A stretch of DNA of 64,000 nucleotides from Omphiscola glabra (GCA_964017045.1 OZ024808.1:5101284-5165283); one strand, 5' to 3'; positions 10,533 through 22,797 are shown, counted from the stretch's first letter. A program made the numbers and translations. Notes: a model not told the origin generated them from the letters alone.

Positions 10533-12112
10533 ACTAGAGACCGACCGAATTTCGGCTTTGGTTTCGGCACCGAAAGTAGCCACTTGATCAATTTCGGCCT
10601 AGTTTCGGTTTCGAACAGAAAAGTTAACTTTCGGTTTTATTTTGGTTTAGGCCGAAGAAGACTGATGTTTTCGGTCATTTACCAGAAGTCAGACCTGTCT
10701 CTAGGCCGGCAATCTGATGTTTATTATTGCTCGACGCCTTGCTGTCATCACAGCTGCATGATGACCTACATGTACTTTATTTCCAAAAAATTTGAATTTC
10801 AATTAGGCCTAGGCAAATGTAAATAGTTTTTTTGGAAGAAAAGCTAATGGAATGGTAATATTTATATCATTTTATTTGTTTTAATTTTTTTCAAATATAA
10901 AATTTGGAACCCTAGGATTATTCAACTCCTTCATTTGTGATATTCATTTTGATTTATCATTAGTATGCTTATCAACGTTGTCATAGGCAATGGTGAATAA
11001 TATCGAATAATACTAGGAAAAGGTAATATATACCTTATTATTATTCACCTTTGCCTATAACAACGTTGATAAGCATAATAATGATAAATCAAAATGAATA
11101 TTACAAATGAAGGAGTTGAATAATCCTAGGTTGTTTTTTTTAAATTAGGTAAACTTAAGCTTTTTCAATTCACTCATTTCTTGAAATCCACCATTATCAT
11201 GCTCAAAAACATTGTTATTAACAAGTGTGTACATGCATCACTGGTTTGTATTATAATTTTGTAGTTGGCCTACTGCAGACCTGTTTACTTTTACATTTTT
11301 GGCGACCATAGAGGTCTTTTGCGATTCTCCATCGAGACCCGTCAAGAGAAATTACTATTTTAAGATACCCGGTTAAAAATATAATAATTTCACGCACCAA
11401 GGGGGGTGAGGGAGGTTGGTCGCCGAACGAAATAATTACGTCACCAGCACAGAAAGACTAATGTGCTGGTACTAGGCTAAATATTAATACAGCGATATCT
11501 TGCCAGCTATTTATGAAAACACAAAGCATTAGTTTGACGATAACCGAGAAACATTGTGATGATATTTGTATAGCCTTAATAACTGATATTTAGGTGACAA
11601 TTGGCTTAGTTAGAGCCACAATAATTATTATAGTTATCAGTTCTATTCTAGGTTGTAATTATAGTATACAAGCAAATGGCACTCTAGAGTCTATTGTGCA
11701 TGAATTCCACCCCCCCCCCCCCCAAAAACCCGGTCCAAATTTTCTCTTATCATACTACTTTAAAAACATTTTAAAAAGAAATTTAAATTGCTTATTAATC
11801 AAAATGGTAAAAGCCAAAGTTTCCATTCGATTTTTATTGATTAATATTCACGATGATCTCATTTTTTATAAAAAGAATGTAGATATTTATACTTCCCCCC
11901 CATCATTTTTTGATGCATGCAGAATATATGCATGAACGAATTGTGAAATATCAAAAGATATTTCGGGTTGGGTTCGGCTTCGGTTTCGGCCGAAAGTGTC
12001 TTTAAGCTTTTGGTGTCGGCTTCGGTTTAGGCAGAAAGTAATTTTTTACTTTCGGCCTGGTTTCGGTTTCGGTCGAAATCAGAAAATCGCTTTCGGTCGT
12101 CTTTCAAGTGTA
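10533..12112 (-). mobile_element. Dispersed repeat R1, copy b (reverse of 2192-3872)
   Basis: The right part of R1 comes first (10533-10910: TTTCGGC-rich end, TTAACTTTCGGTTTTATTTT). A foldback element is inserted at 10911-11130. Diverged internal sequence follows, then the left part (11700-12112) with the single-copy counterpart of the 44-bp unit. Shared landmarks include GACCGACCGAATTTCGGC at the end and AATTCATGCA near the internal C/G-run. No long reading frame. Confidence 0.6.
10911..11130. mobile_element. Foldback (palindromic) element, about 92-bp arms
   Basis: The left arm begins CCTAGGATTATTCAACTCCT. The complement of the right arm begins identically and stays about 95% matched for some 92 bases, around a loop of about 35 bases. 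It interrupts repeat R1. No target duplication is clear. Confidence 0.8.
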
Positions 12113-12365
12113 TAAAAAAAATCATGTAATTTAGGTTTATTTTTAGGTAGAATGGGAATGTAATGTTCCAGTGAAATATGTAGCAGTATGTTAAATCACT
12201 AGAAGAAGAGCTAAAAAAACTTCTTGTTTCATTGTTAGAAGACTCAGAAATCAATGAGAAAATCTAGTTGCGGGCTGTGGAGGGATCTGAGATGCAATAA
12301 ATGATGAGGATAAAGATGGAAATAAGAGAAAATTATACGAAAATTAAAATTTCCGACAGGCCAAT

Positions 12366-12595
12366 CCAGGCCACATACTCCGAGGCACATTCTCCTGGCC
12401 ACATACTTCTAGGCACATTCTCCTGGCCACATACTCCTAGGCACATTCTCCTGGCCACATTCTCCTAGGCACATTCTCATGGCCACATTCTCCTGGTTAC
12501 ATTCTCCTGGCCATATTCTTCTGGCGACATTCTCCTGGCCAAATAGTCCTGCTCACATTCTTCTGGCTACATTGTCCTGGCCACATCCTCCTGTT
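12366..12595. repeat. Degenerate minisatellite, unit about 28 bp (two 14-bp halves)
   Basis: Repeated CCTGGCCACATTCTCCT and CTAGGCACATTCTCCT words. Confidence 0.88.
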
Positions 12596-12599
12596 GTAT

Positions 12600-13070
12600 G
12601 CCGTAAAACATAGACCCATCTGAGACGAATAGCTTAACGTCATTGACGTGCAAGCGTCTCCTGCAGATCTTAGCGTCATGTGTAGCAGTTCAACAACTAA
12701 TCTGTCTCTAAAACATACACAGTTTTCCCTAGGATTTCTGGACTATTTATTCTTTGTAACTGGAGGAGAGTTGGGGAAAATTGATTTTTTTTTTTAAATG
12801 GGGGGTGGAATTTTAGAGTTAAACCTGGAGTGGGACTGATTGAGCGTTGTTTTGTTTTCACTAATTTACCTGGAAATCTCGTTACCGCCCCCATTAAGGT
12901 GTATGTTATATGATTGTTTTTAGTATAGCAATGCCACGCCACACACTAAGGTGTATGTTATGTACGTGTTTCTAGCTCACACACGCGTCACACCAAGACA
13001 ACTCTCATCCATTCCTTACATCAAATGTTTAACCTCGCTTCGGAATAAATGTCTATTTAATGACAAAAGG
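12600..13070. other. Inter-array sequence, nothing recognised
   Basis: Mixed sequence. The phrase AAGGTGTATGTTAT occurs twice (12895 and 12948 areas). No gene was recognised. Confidence 0.5.
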
Positions 13071-13071
13071 G

Positions 13072-13300
13072 ATAGATCACTCTGGCCCAGCCGTCTACAT
13101 TGTGCATGTGGCAACTGTTTCCTTCTTCTCTTATATCATTTACTGTAATAGATCACTCTGGCCCAGCCGTCTACATTGTGCATGTGGCAACTGTTTCCTT
13201 CTTCTCTTATATCATTGACTGTAATAGATCACTCTGGCCCAGCCGTCTAAATTGTGCATGTGGCAACTGTTTCCTTCTTCTCTTATATCATTTCAAATGA
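13072..13300. repeat. Tandem repeat, unit 76-77 bp, 3 copies
   Basis: The unit begins GATCACTCTGGCCCAGCCGT and ends CTCTTATATCATT. The three copies are nearly identical. Confidence 0.95.
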
Positions 13301-13311
13301 TAAAAATAAAT

Positions 13312-14235
13312 AATTAAGCAACCCCTAAGAACAAAGTGTTGCCAATAAATTCTTTATATAATGTAATATGTAGCAATGGGGTAGGGCTGAAAATTTGACT
13401 AAACATCCATTGAAGTAACGAACTTTTTGTAAGAAGTCCAATTAGTGTCCTCCCCCCCCCCCCCCCTTTTTGCCCCACACATTATTTTCACACCCTTAAA
13501 GTATATTTAAGTTCCAATGTCCCACCCGCTTTTACACATCAGATTTATTTCACCAACTGTTTCAGAAAAACAAAGAAATATTACGCAGTGTTATTTCGTG
13601 AAATCAGTCTGATCATATGTCTTATCATATGTCTTATCATATGTCTGATCACATGTCTGATCATATGTCTGATCATATGTCTTATCATATGTCGGATCAT
13701 ATGTCTGATCATATGTCTGATCATATGTCTGATCATATGTCTGATCATATGTCTGATCATGTGTCTGATCATATGTCTGATCATATGTCTGATCATATGT
13801 CTTATCATATGTCTTATCATATGTCTTATCATATGTCTGATCATATGTCTGATCATATGTCTTATCATATGTCTTATCATATGTCTTATCATATGTCTTA
13901 TCATATGGCTTATCATATGTCTTATCATATGTCTTATCATATGTCTTATCATATGTCTTATCATATGTCTTATCATATGTCCTCTATCCCTTCCCTTGAA
14001 AATCAGAAAAAAAACTACTTTTTGGGGTTGGGGGTGAAAATTGAATAGCATGTGTTGTCATCGGAAACGAGTCTATGTATCAAGTTTCAACTTGACAGGC
14101 TTTACGGGAAGTGGGTCAATAAGCCGTCCGAAGATTTGTCCACACACCCAGACAGAAAGAAACACACTAACGAACAAGAAGTTAATATAAAGTATTTAAA
14201 AAGTCATTGTAAACTCAAATTTTATGATACATCTT
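13312..14235 (+). mobile_element. Dispersed repeat R2, copy split by a 12-bp array
   Basis: The left part (13312-13610: CCCTAAGAACAAAGTGTTG, TTTGACTAAACAT, TTCACCAACTGTTTCAG) and the right part (13985-14235: GGGAAGTGGGTCAATAAGCC, GTCCGAAGATTTG, GAAGTTAATATAAA) match the block at 31203-31895 in order and orientation. Family unknown and no coding capacity. The right part resembles the short conserved tails seen in molluscan interspersed repeats. Confidence 0.65.
13612..13983. repeat. Minisatellite, unit 12 bp, about 31 copies, palindromic
   Basis: The unit is TGATCATATGTC or TTATCATATGTC. It contains the palindromes TGATCA and CATATG. Confidence 0.97.
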
Positions 14236-14289
14236 TCTTTATAAAAACAGCAAAAAAAACTTTCAGTGAGGTTTTAGATATATTTCTAT

Positions 14290-14730
14290 CTTTAGACATG
14301 AATAATATATATTCATGATAAAAACCTCACCAAAATAAATGCTACACATTGCACATAATCTGCAAATAATACCCGTGTGTATTATGTAGCGACCGTTTTC
14401 CCAGCGACCTACAACACTGTCTGGCAAACATATCCAGAAACGCCATCCAGGCAAGGTTACTAATGTCAGAAATTTCCCCCAACCCTAAATTCCTGGCAAT
14501 GTCAAACTCACCCCCGAAGCAACAATAATAGTACAGGGGAGAGAACTCGCAGTGTCTAAACATAGATTATGTTCCCTTTTAGCCCACAATTCAGGAAGTC
14601 AGTTTTTGCACTGGTTTGTTTCCCCCTCTCTATCTCTGAAACCCCCCCCCCCCCCCCCCCCCCAAATCCTTCTTTCCAAATGTTTTACTTTAAATCTAAT
14701 ATGTCATGACATCGTTAGTTCGGCTCGAGT
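14290..14730. other. Inter-array sequence with C-run
   Basis: Unique-looking, with a run of about 22 C at 14642-14663. No gene was recognised. Confidence 0.5.
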
Positions 14731-14732
14731 CT

Positions 14733-14912
14733 TGTTATGTCACAATGACAGGAAATATAGTCTCTGTTGTCACAATGACAGGAAATATAGCCTCTGTTGT
14801 CACAATGACATGAAATATCGTCGCTGTTTTCACAATGACAGGTAATGTAGTCTCTGTTGTCACAATGACAGGAAATATAGTCTCTGTTGTCACAATGACA
14901 GGAAATATAGTC
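14733..14912. repeat. Minisatellite, unit 30 bp, 6 copies
   Basis: The unit carries TGTCACAATGACAGGAAATA and TAGTCTCTGT. TGTCACAATGACA is itself a near palindrome. Confidence 0.95.
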
Positions 14913-15149
14913 CCTCTCAGGAAAAGTTTTTTACTTCTTTAAAAACCCAGTAAAAACACGCTTGAGGACCGCTGCCACACTGAAGGCTACTTCACCTGAC
15001 AAATGAAAGCTCAGATAACTCGCCCAGACTGAATGAAAACTTCAAAGGTTTTCTTATCATTACCTCCCCTTAAACTCCCCAACGCCGGAAATCAAATTTA
15101 ATAACTTTAATAAGCCGGGGAGACGATGCGATTGGATGGAATTTTAAGT

Positions 15150-15490
15150 AGTAATGTTAATCAGTTTCATACTCCTAGGCTTGGGGGCTTTGACAGTAAC
15201 AATGTTAATCAGTTTCATACTCCAAGGCTTGGGGGGCTTTGACAGTAACAATGTTAATCAGTTTCATACTCCGAGGCTTGGGGGCTTTGACAGTAACAAT
15301 GTTAATCAGTTTCATACTCCAAAGCTTGGGGGCTTTGACAGTAACAATGTTAATCAGTTTCATACTCCGAGGCTTGGGGGCTTTGACAGTAACAATGTTA
15401 ATCAGTTTCATACTCCGAGGCTTGGGGGCTTTGACAGTAACAATGTTAATCAGTTTCATACTCCAAGGCTTGGGGGGCTTTGACAGTTTC
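15150..15490. repeat. Minisatellite, unit 48 bp, about 7 copies
   Basis: The unit includes GTTAATCAGTTTCATACTCC and GGCTTTGACAGTAACAAT. Confidence 0.96.
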
Positions 15491-15710
15491 TCAGACTAGA
15501 GACGTGACAGATTCTCATATTATGGGCAGTTGCAGTATCTCAGACTAGGGGCGTGACAGTTTCTGAGACTAGGGATCGAGACAGTTTCTCATAGTAGAGG
15601 CAGTTGCAGTATCTCAGACTAGGGATCGAGACAGTTTCTCATAGTAGAGGTAGTTACAGTATCTTAGACTAGGGAGCGGGACAAATTCTTTTATTCAGAT
15701 TAAGGGCAGA
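15482..15710. repeat. Degenerate repeat related to the next array
   Basis: Repeated GACAGTTTCTCA and GACTAGGGA words form a transition between the 48-bp and 43-bp arrays. Confidence 0.75.
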
Positions 15711-15721
15711 GCTTCGGACAA

Positions 15722-16218
15722 GGGGCGGTGACAGAGTCTTAAAGTAGGGGCAGAGTATCAGACCAGGGGCATGACAGAGTCTTGGAGTAGGGGCAGAGAC
15801 TCAGACCAGGGGCATGACAGAGTCTTGGAGTAGGGGCAGAGACTCAGACCAGGGGCATGACAGAGTCTTGGTGTAGGTGCATGACTCAGACCAGGGGCTT
15901 GACAGAGTCTTGGAGTAGGGGCAGAGACTCAGACCAGGGAGCATGACAGAGTCTTGGAGTAGTGGCAGAGACTCAGACCAGGGGCATGACAGAGTCTTGG
16001 AGTAGGGGCAGAGACTCAGACCAGGGGCATGACAGAGTCTTGGAGTAAGGGCAGAGACTCAGACCAGTGGCATGACAGAGTATTGGAGTAGGGGCAGAGA
16101 CTCAGACTAGGGGGCATGACAGAGTCTTGGAGTAGGGGCAGAGACAGACTACGGGCATGACAGAGTCTTGGAGTAGGGGCAGAGACTCAGACTAAGGGGC
16201 ATGACAAAGTCTTGGAGT
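15722..16218. repeat. Minisatellite, unit about 43 bp, about 12 copies
   Basis: The unit includes GACAGAGTCTTGGAGTAGGG and CAGAGACTCAGACCAGGGGC. Confidence 0.95.
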
Positions 16219-16229
16219 AGGGGATTTGA

Positions 16230-17110
16230 CTCAGACGGCCATTATTGAAACTTGCACCCAAGTAGTAACATTTTTTTTTTGTAAATTTCAAGAGACTTTT
16301 AATAAAACGTCATTTCCGATATGTCTACAAATAGTCCTACTTGATACGACACCGTGCGCGAAGCAATTTCTCCTACATTTTCGCACCAGTTCACACAAGG
16401 CTAGCTTTAACAACAACTAGTTCTGTTATTGAGGCATTTTTCATCAGGTGAAACAAATAGCCCTTGACGGCTTACACTTCCATTAACGTGTGTCAGAGCT
16501 GTTAAAAGATTTGTTACTTTGGGCGAGGGAAGGCTTACACGCGACACATGCGATGAATCCTGATGCGCGATGTCTTTTGTCATGGGCGGCCCACGGTAAA
16601 AAAAAGTTTGGATATGTCTGCAGTCGGCAAACTGCAGGGGTTCTAAAATTTTGGACACTAATTTGTTGTCTACCATCTTTTTCAGCTAGTTATTATCTCC
16701 CAGCTTTGTTTTTGTACCACGCTTCGAGCCTCTGGGGATGAAGCGTGCTTTTTCAAATGAACTTTATTATTATTATTATTATTAATTTCTGTCAGCTACA
16801 GCGGTTCTAAATATGTATTTATTAATGTCAATGATCAATTGCTCTTAACTTAACGTCAATGCTATTTGATCGACTGCCACGGTGTAAACAATTTAGTCAC
16901 TCACAATTGAAACAGTTTGATCCGAGCGAAGCAATGAATGTCTGCATAGTTCTATAGTTGTGATATCGGCCAAACTCAATTGACACCAGCTATTCAACAT
17001 GTTGGTGTGTCTATTGAGTCAGTCTTTCCCTTGGAACATGGTGTTGCATTTTGAAGATGCTGTTGTAGTTTGAGTGTTTCACTGCAGCATAACTGCCGCC
17101 TGTCTTACTG
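16230..17110. other. Mostly unique sequence; short (ATT)n at about 16765-16785
   Basis: No gene was recognised. CAGGGGTTCTAAAATTTTGG at 16635 resembles a hAT-type end but has no visible partner. Confidence 0.45.
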
Positions 17111-17179
17111 ACAACAAAATATCATATATATATGTATGTATCATAATTAAATCATGTATATATATGTATATAAGTGAAA

Positions 17180-17880
17180 ATGTGTTTCTTTGTTCCGCAT
17201 ATGTTTCTACATCTATTGATGGATCTTAACCATGCTTGGCACATATATCCATATTTATGCGGAAAGAGCTATATGTGGTTATGAACTATTTATATCCTTC
17301 CGTTTGGGGCCGGGGCCCCAAAATTCGTTTTTATCTATATGAGCTGTATAAATAAAATTACAAACAAATACTCCTACATGAATTGATGGATCTTGACCAC
17401 GCTTAGAACACATATACTGGATTATCTTTATTCAAATACCGAAGGGTACTGAACTCATAACATCCATACCTCTTGTTGGTCATTTTCCTAATATAAGCTT
17501 CATAAACATCAATAGGCTAAGACATCGCTATAGGTTCTATGCGAATTGATATGATCTGGGCCTAGCCTGGTAGCAATACCCTTCATAGTCTGTATTGAAA
17601 TATCCGTGGATTTAGAATGAATAATATCCAATCCATTCAGAGCTGATCCAGAATATTCTAGAAATTAGGATTATTTAAAATGGCTATATCTGTGACATTT
17701 TTAAACCGATTGTAATGGGATACATTTTAAATTTTAACTTTATTACCTATCTAACTGATTTTTATAGGCCCCTCACCCATCTCAGGCAAAACTAAATCGG
17801 TATAACTAGGAAATGGGCCATCGCCGGGGCCCTTCTTTCAACTTAAATGTACCTTTGTTATAGTTTATTTAGTTGTATAA
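17180..17880. repeat. Dispersed-repeat-like block with internal direct duplication
   Basis: TTGATGGATCTTAACCATGC (17216 area) recurs as TTGATGGATCTTGACCACGC (17382 area) in the same context (CTACAT before, CACATATA after). This kind of sequence is common in molluscan interspersed repeats, but I cannot name the family. Confidence 0.45.
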
Positions 17881-17884
17881 TTTT

Positions 17885-18965
17885 TTGAAATGTTTCAGAA
17901 AGTTCTATATTGTTCTACGGGGATGTATAGTGGGACCTAAACGCTTATTGAAATGTTACTTTAGTTCTATATTGTTCTACGGGGATGTATAGTGGGACCT
18001 AAAAGCTTATTGACATGTTACTTTAGTTCTATATTGTTCTACGGGGATGTATAGTGGGACCTAAAAGCTTATTGAAATGTTTCTTTAGTTCTATATTGTT
18101 CTACGGGGATGTATAGTGGGACCTAAACGCTTATTGAAATGTTACTTTAGTTCTATATTGTTCTACGGGGATGTATAGTGGGACCTAAAAGCTTATTGAA
18201 ATGTTACTTTAGTTCTATATTGTTCTACGGGGATGTATAGTGGGACCTAAAAGCTTATTGAAATGTTTCTTTAGTTCTATATTGTTCTACGGGGATGTAT
18301 AGTGGGACCTAAAAGCTTATTGACATGTTTCTTTAGTTCTATATTGTTCTACGGGGATGTATAGTGGGACCTAAACGCTTATTGAAATGTTACTTTAGTT
18401 CTATATTGTTCTACGGGGATGTATAGTGGGACCTAAAAGCTTATTGAAATGTTACTTTAGTTCTATATTGTTCTACGGGGATGTATAGTGGGACCTAAAA
18501 GCTTATTGAAATGTTACTTTAGTTCTATATTGTTCTACGGGGATGTATAGTTGGACCTAAAAGCTTATTGAAATGTTTCTTTAGTTCTATATTGTTCTAC
18601 GGGGATGTATAGTGGGACCTAAAAGCTTATTGAAATGTTTCTTTAGTTCTATATTGTTCTACGGGGATGTATAGTGGGACCTAAAAGCTTATTGAAATGT
18701 TACTTTAGTTCTATATTGTTCTACGGGGATGTATAGTGGGACCTAAAAGCTTATTGAAATGTTACTTTAGTTCTATATTGTTCTACGGGGATGTATAGTG
18801 GGACCTAAAAGCTTATTGAAATGTTACTTTAGTTCTATATTGTTCTACGGGGATGTATAGTGGGACCTAAAAGCTTATTGACATGTTTCTTTAGTTCTAT
18901 ATTGTTCTACGTGGATGTATAGTGGGACCTAAAAGCTTATTGACATGTTTCTTTAGTTCTATTCA
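17885..18965. repeat. Minisatellite, unit 62 bp, about 17 copies, very homogeneous
   Basis: The unit includes TTCTATATTGTTCTACGGGG, ATGTATAGTGGGACCTAAAA and GCTTATTGAAATGTTACTTT. Copies differ only at a few fixed sites (AACG/AAAG, GAAATG/GACATG, TTAC/TTTC), and the variants recur in ordered groups. Confidence 0.98.
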
Positions 18966-19004
18966 TTTCTATAGTTTCAGAGGGATTTTCTTTAAACCTA
19001 CCGT

Positions 19005-19350
19005 TCATGATCCTACTAGGAACAAAATCCCACTGGGAACATGATTCCTCCTAGGAATATGATCTAAATGGGGGAACGAGATCCAACAGTAAACTGGTAT
19101 CCACCGGAAATGTGATCCATCGAGTAACAGAATCAAACCGGGATCCGGATCCTATCGGAAAACGGGATCTATCGGAGAAGAGGATCCCACCGGGAAATTG
19201 GATCCACTAGAATTGGATCTCACTGGGATCGGGATACTGGCAGACCGGGATCCCACCGGCATCGGGAAACCCCCTAGGATTGGGTTCTCATCGGGGTCTG
19301 AAAGGGAAAATGAATCTCACCGGGAAACGGGATCCCGACGGGATCGGAAT
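19005..19350. repeat. Degenerate GGATCC/GGGATC-rich tandem tract
   Basis: Words such as CCACCGGGA, GGGATCC and ATCGGGA recur every 15-25 bases without strict period. Confidence 0.75.
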
Positions 19351-19369
19351 CGAAAGAAGGTGTTTTGTT

Positions 19370-20070
19370 TTTGTTTAATATAGAGAGAAATGGAATAATG
19401 GGAGAGAGAGCTGGATTTGGCTGGTGTAAGTTGTGGATTTTATGGATGTTGTGGATAGATAATTTTTATCTGGGTAATATCTCCCAAAAAAAAAACATTT
19501 GTGTACCATAAATACAAAATCATTGACGATAACTTGAGGCTTCCAGTACACGATTACCCCATCCACCAACCTACCACTTCTCCCTGCCATAGTTAGCACT
19601 CTCCTTTATACGGTCCATCACTGACTCAGACCAATTAAGATACTATGAACAAAAATATGCCCAATTCCTTTCATTCATAAATTAAAGGTCATCCTCCCCC
19701 ACCCCCACCCCACCGCGCCCCGTAGTGAAGCACGGGAAAACTCGCTAGCCTAGCCTAATTGAAAAGGGTGTCATAGCCCCCCCCCCCTACCACACCACCA
19801 CCCACAAGGCGCCCGGTGCGAAAATGTCATTGAAAACTATGACAGTTGGGGAGGAATGAGCACGTCTATCTCGCCACGCGAGCCACTTCACTGAATGGTT
19901 CTGTATTTGTTCACCCCACGGGCTCACGGCGTGTACGTCACTCAGCGAGGCTGCAGCGAAACAGGGGCGAGGGCAAATATTTCACGGGTGATTGATCGCT
20001 GGCATTGATTGATTTCAACACGTAATTACTAGCCTCCGTGGCGACTCCTGGTGGTTTGTGGTTTTAGTTC
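19370..20070. other. Inter-array sequence, nothing recognised
   Basis: Contains C-rich runs near 19690-19800. No gene, RNA or transposon was recognised. Confidence 0.5.
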
Positions 20071-20071
20071 A

Positions 20072-20215
20072 GCGGTGCTAAGACTATGACTAACACGTTT
20101 TTGTGCTAAGACAATGACAAACATGTGTTTGTGCTAAGACTATGACAAACATGTGTTTGTGCTAAGACTATGACAAACATGCGTTTGTGCTTACACAATG
20201 ACAAACATTGATATG
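20072..20215. repeat. Minisatellite, unit about 27-30 bp, about 5 copies
   Basis: The unit includes GTGCTAAGACTATGACAAAC and ATGTGTTT. Confidence 0.92.
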
Positions 20216-20655
20216 TGCTTGAGTTCACGGGTTTTGAGTTTATTCTGCGCTCTCCGTTGAGACAAGTATATATTACGAGCTCTTGTTTGGGATTCTAATT
20301 ATGGGCATCAGTATGGGCAATCATAATACAATGCCCATTCTAGCTGTATGTGTATGTTTGTTCCATTATAACACCGTCATGTTATTTTACAGGTAAACCT
20401 CACGTGATTACTACACCGTTTCATCGTTAGAGATCAAAGTTAATATTGACTGACGTGGGTCATATCGAGGGGGTCCTGCTAACCCTACGGGGAGCAGGGG
20501 GGCCTCTAAGTTGTGTTGTGTGGACATAAAAAGTATCACCTTTGAGTGCATGGAGCACAAAAACGAAAAGTGGCAGAAAAAAGGGAATGGGGGGGGGGGG
20601 GGCGGCCGCTAAAAGTCAGACGACGGCCTCGCATTGAATGGCTCTATGTACTATG
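20216..20655. other. Inter-array sequence, nothing recognised
   Basis: Mixed sequence with a G-run of 14 at about 20589-20602. No gene was recognised. Confidence 0.5.
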
Positions 20656-20920
20656 GCATATGACACAATCGAAGGTATACCCAGAGACGGGTCCTAGTGG
20701 GTACGACACAATCGAAGGTGTACCCAGAGACGGGACCAAGTGGGTATGACACAATCGAAGGTGTACCCAGAGACGGGACCAAGTTCTGGTTATGACACAA
20801 TCGAAGGTGTACCCAGAGGCGGGACCAAGTTCTGGTTATGACACAATCGAAGGTGTACCCAGAGACGGGACCAAGTGGGTATGACACAATCGAAGGTGTA
20901 CCCAGAGACGGGACCAAGTG
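20656..20920. repeat. Minisatellite, unit 42-46 bp, 6 copies
   Basis: The unit includes ATGACACAATCGAAGGTGTA and CCCAGAGACGGGACCAAGT. Confidence 0.95.
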
Positions 20921-21034
20921 CCGTTTTGGATTGCTTTCTCCTCACTCAGACACACATGCTGTCTAGCCAACCCCCAATACCCGTCTTTTTTTACCAGTGA
21001 CTTAAGTAAAAACCTTTCTAGTGTAAGAGTGACG

Positions 21035-21245
21035 GGTGCAGACACGCTTAGAATGACCATAACCCAGACACGTTTAGAAAGACCTTACCTCAGACACGCT
21101 TAGAATAACCTTACATGAGACACGCTTAGAATGACCTTACCCCAGACACACGTAAAATGACCTAACCTCAGACACGCTTAGAATGACCTTACCTCAGACA
21201 CGCTTAGAATGACCTTACCCCAGACACGCTTAGAATGACCTTACC
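21035..21245. repeat. Minisatellite, unit about 25 bp, about 8-9 copies
   Basis: The unit is CAGACACGCTTAGAATGACC plus TTACC. Confidence 0.94.
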
Positions 21246-21379
21246 CCATCAACCGGGGAAATAGTGTTCTAATACATCGGAGCGTTGCTCCACATGTTTT
21301 GAGACGATGAACAATCGAATTTATTGAAAGTATCCGTGAGGAGTAGATTTAGAAATAAAGAAAACATATCCATTAGATG

Positions 21380-21505
21380 ATGTGTCCGAGTACATGTGTC
21401 CGAGTCCATGTGTCCGAGTCCATGTGTCCGAGTCCATGTGTCCGAGTACATGTGTCCGAGTACATGTGTCCGAGTACATGTGTCCGAGTACATGTGTCCG
21501 ATTAC
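21380..21505. repeat. Minisatellite, unit 14 bp, about 9 copies
   Basis: The unit is CATGTGTCCGAGTA or CATGTGTCCGAGTC. Confidence 0.95.
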
Positions 21506-21743
21506 TCATGTCAAAATAGTATTTCCTTTTTTGCCTGTCAGGCGGTTGTTGGCATTGTATGCCCTGACCCTTGATGATCCCCGGCTGCTAATGGATTATG
21601 GGAGATTTGCATTGTTGCTGCTCGAGACCCTATGAATGGATAACATGACTCATTCGGGCGGGCAACGATTGGTCGGTGTCTCGTCCAATGGACACACGGC
21701 AAGTGAAGCAGACATGAATTTATAACTTTGTTTTATATAATCT

Positions 21744-21785
21744 ATAATATATATATATATATATATAAATGTGTGTGTGTGTCTG
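21744..21785. repeat. (AT)n then (GT)n microsatellite
   Basis: A dinucleotide run of ATATAT followed by GTGTGT. Confidence 0.93.
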
Positions 21786-21834
21786 CAGAATTGTATATAG
21801 GTGTTTGTGTCTGTTCGAACCGTATAACACTGGG

Positions 21835-22402
21835 TAGTTCAGAAAGACAGCGATAGGTAGTGAAATAATCTGGGCTGCTGGGCAGTTCAGCAAGACAGTG
21901 ATAGGTAGTGAAATAATGTGGGCTGCTGGGCAGTTCTGCAAGACAGCGATAGGTAGTGAAATAATGTGGGCTGCTGGGCAGTTTAGCAAGACAGCGATAG
22001 GTAGTGAAACAATGTGGGCTGCTGGGTAGTTCAGAAAGACAGCGATAGGTAGTGAAATATAGTGGGCTGCTGGGTAGTTCAGAAAGACAGCGATAGGTAG
22101 TGAAATAATCTGGGCTGCTGGGCAGTTCAGCAAGACAGCGATAGGTAGTGAAATAATGTGGGCTGCTGGGCAGTTCAGCGATAGGTAGTGAAATAATGTG
22201 TGCTTCTGAGTAGTTCAGAAAGACAGCGATAGGTAGTGAAATAATGTGGGCTGCTGGGCAGTTCAGCAAGACAGCGATAGGTAGTGAAATAATGTGGGCT
22301 GCTGAGCAGTTCAGCAAGACAGCGATAGGTAGTGAAATAATGTGTGCTGATGAGTAGTTCAGCAAGACAGCGATAGGTAGTGAAATAATGTGGGCTGCTG
22401 AG
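21835..22402. repeat. Minisatellite, unit 48 bp, about 12 copies
   Basis: The unit includes GTGGGCTGCTGGGCAGTTCA and GACAGCGATAGGTAGTGAAA. One copy (about 22160) has an internal deletion. Confidence 0.96.
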
Positions 22403-22678
22403 GTTTTGACACAAAAAGAAAGAAATTTGCAATAATTTTAAAATGTTGGACATATTCCTAAAACATTTCGGATGTTAAAAGAAATGACTTGAATTCATCT
22501 TTATGATGGCAAATATATTATTTTAATGATGACAAATTTATCATCTTCGAAATTATGAAATCAACATTTAACTGTGTAACACAACAAAAAAATCTGTTAT
22601 ATCAGAAAAGTTCTTTACTTGGGGGAGGGTGGGGGGAGAGAGAAATTGTTGTATTTGACAATTTTTTCAAAAGCAAAC

Positions 22679-22790
22679 ACCAAAACACAAGCAACAACAA
22701 CGTCAACAACACCATCAACACCGCCCATAACACCAAAAACACCAACTACAGCACCAAGAACAAGATCAACAACGACGACATCAGCTTTTT
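22679..22790. repeat. A/C-rich low-complexity tract
   Basis: CAACAACA, ACACCAA and AACACCA words. Confidence 0.8.
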
Positions 22791-22797
22791 CCTGTAA

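Noticed and set aside
12497..13300. Possible small gene around the 77-bp triplicate
   Set aside because: The apparent peptide repeats follow the tandem repeat, and no start, stop or splice evidence sets a gene.
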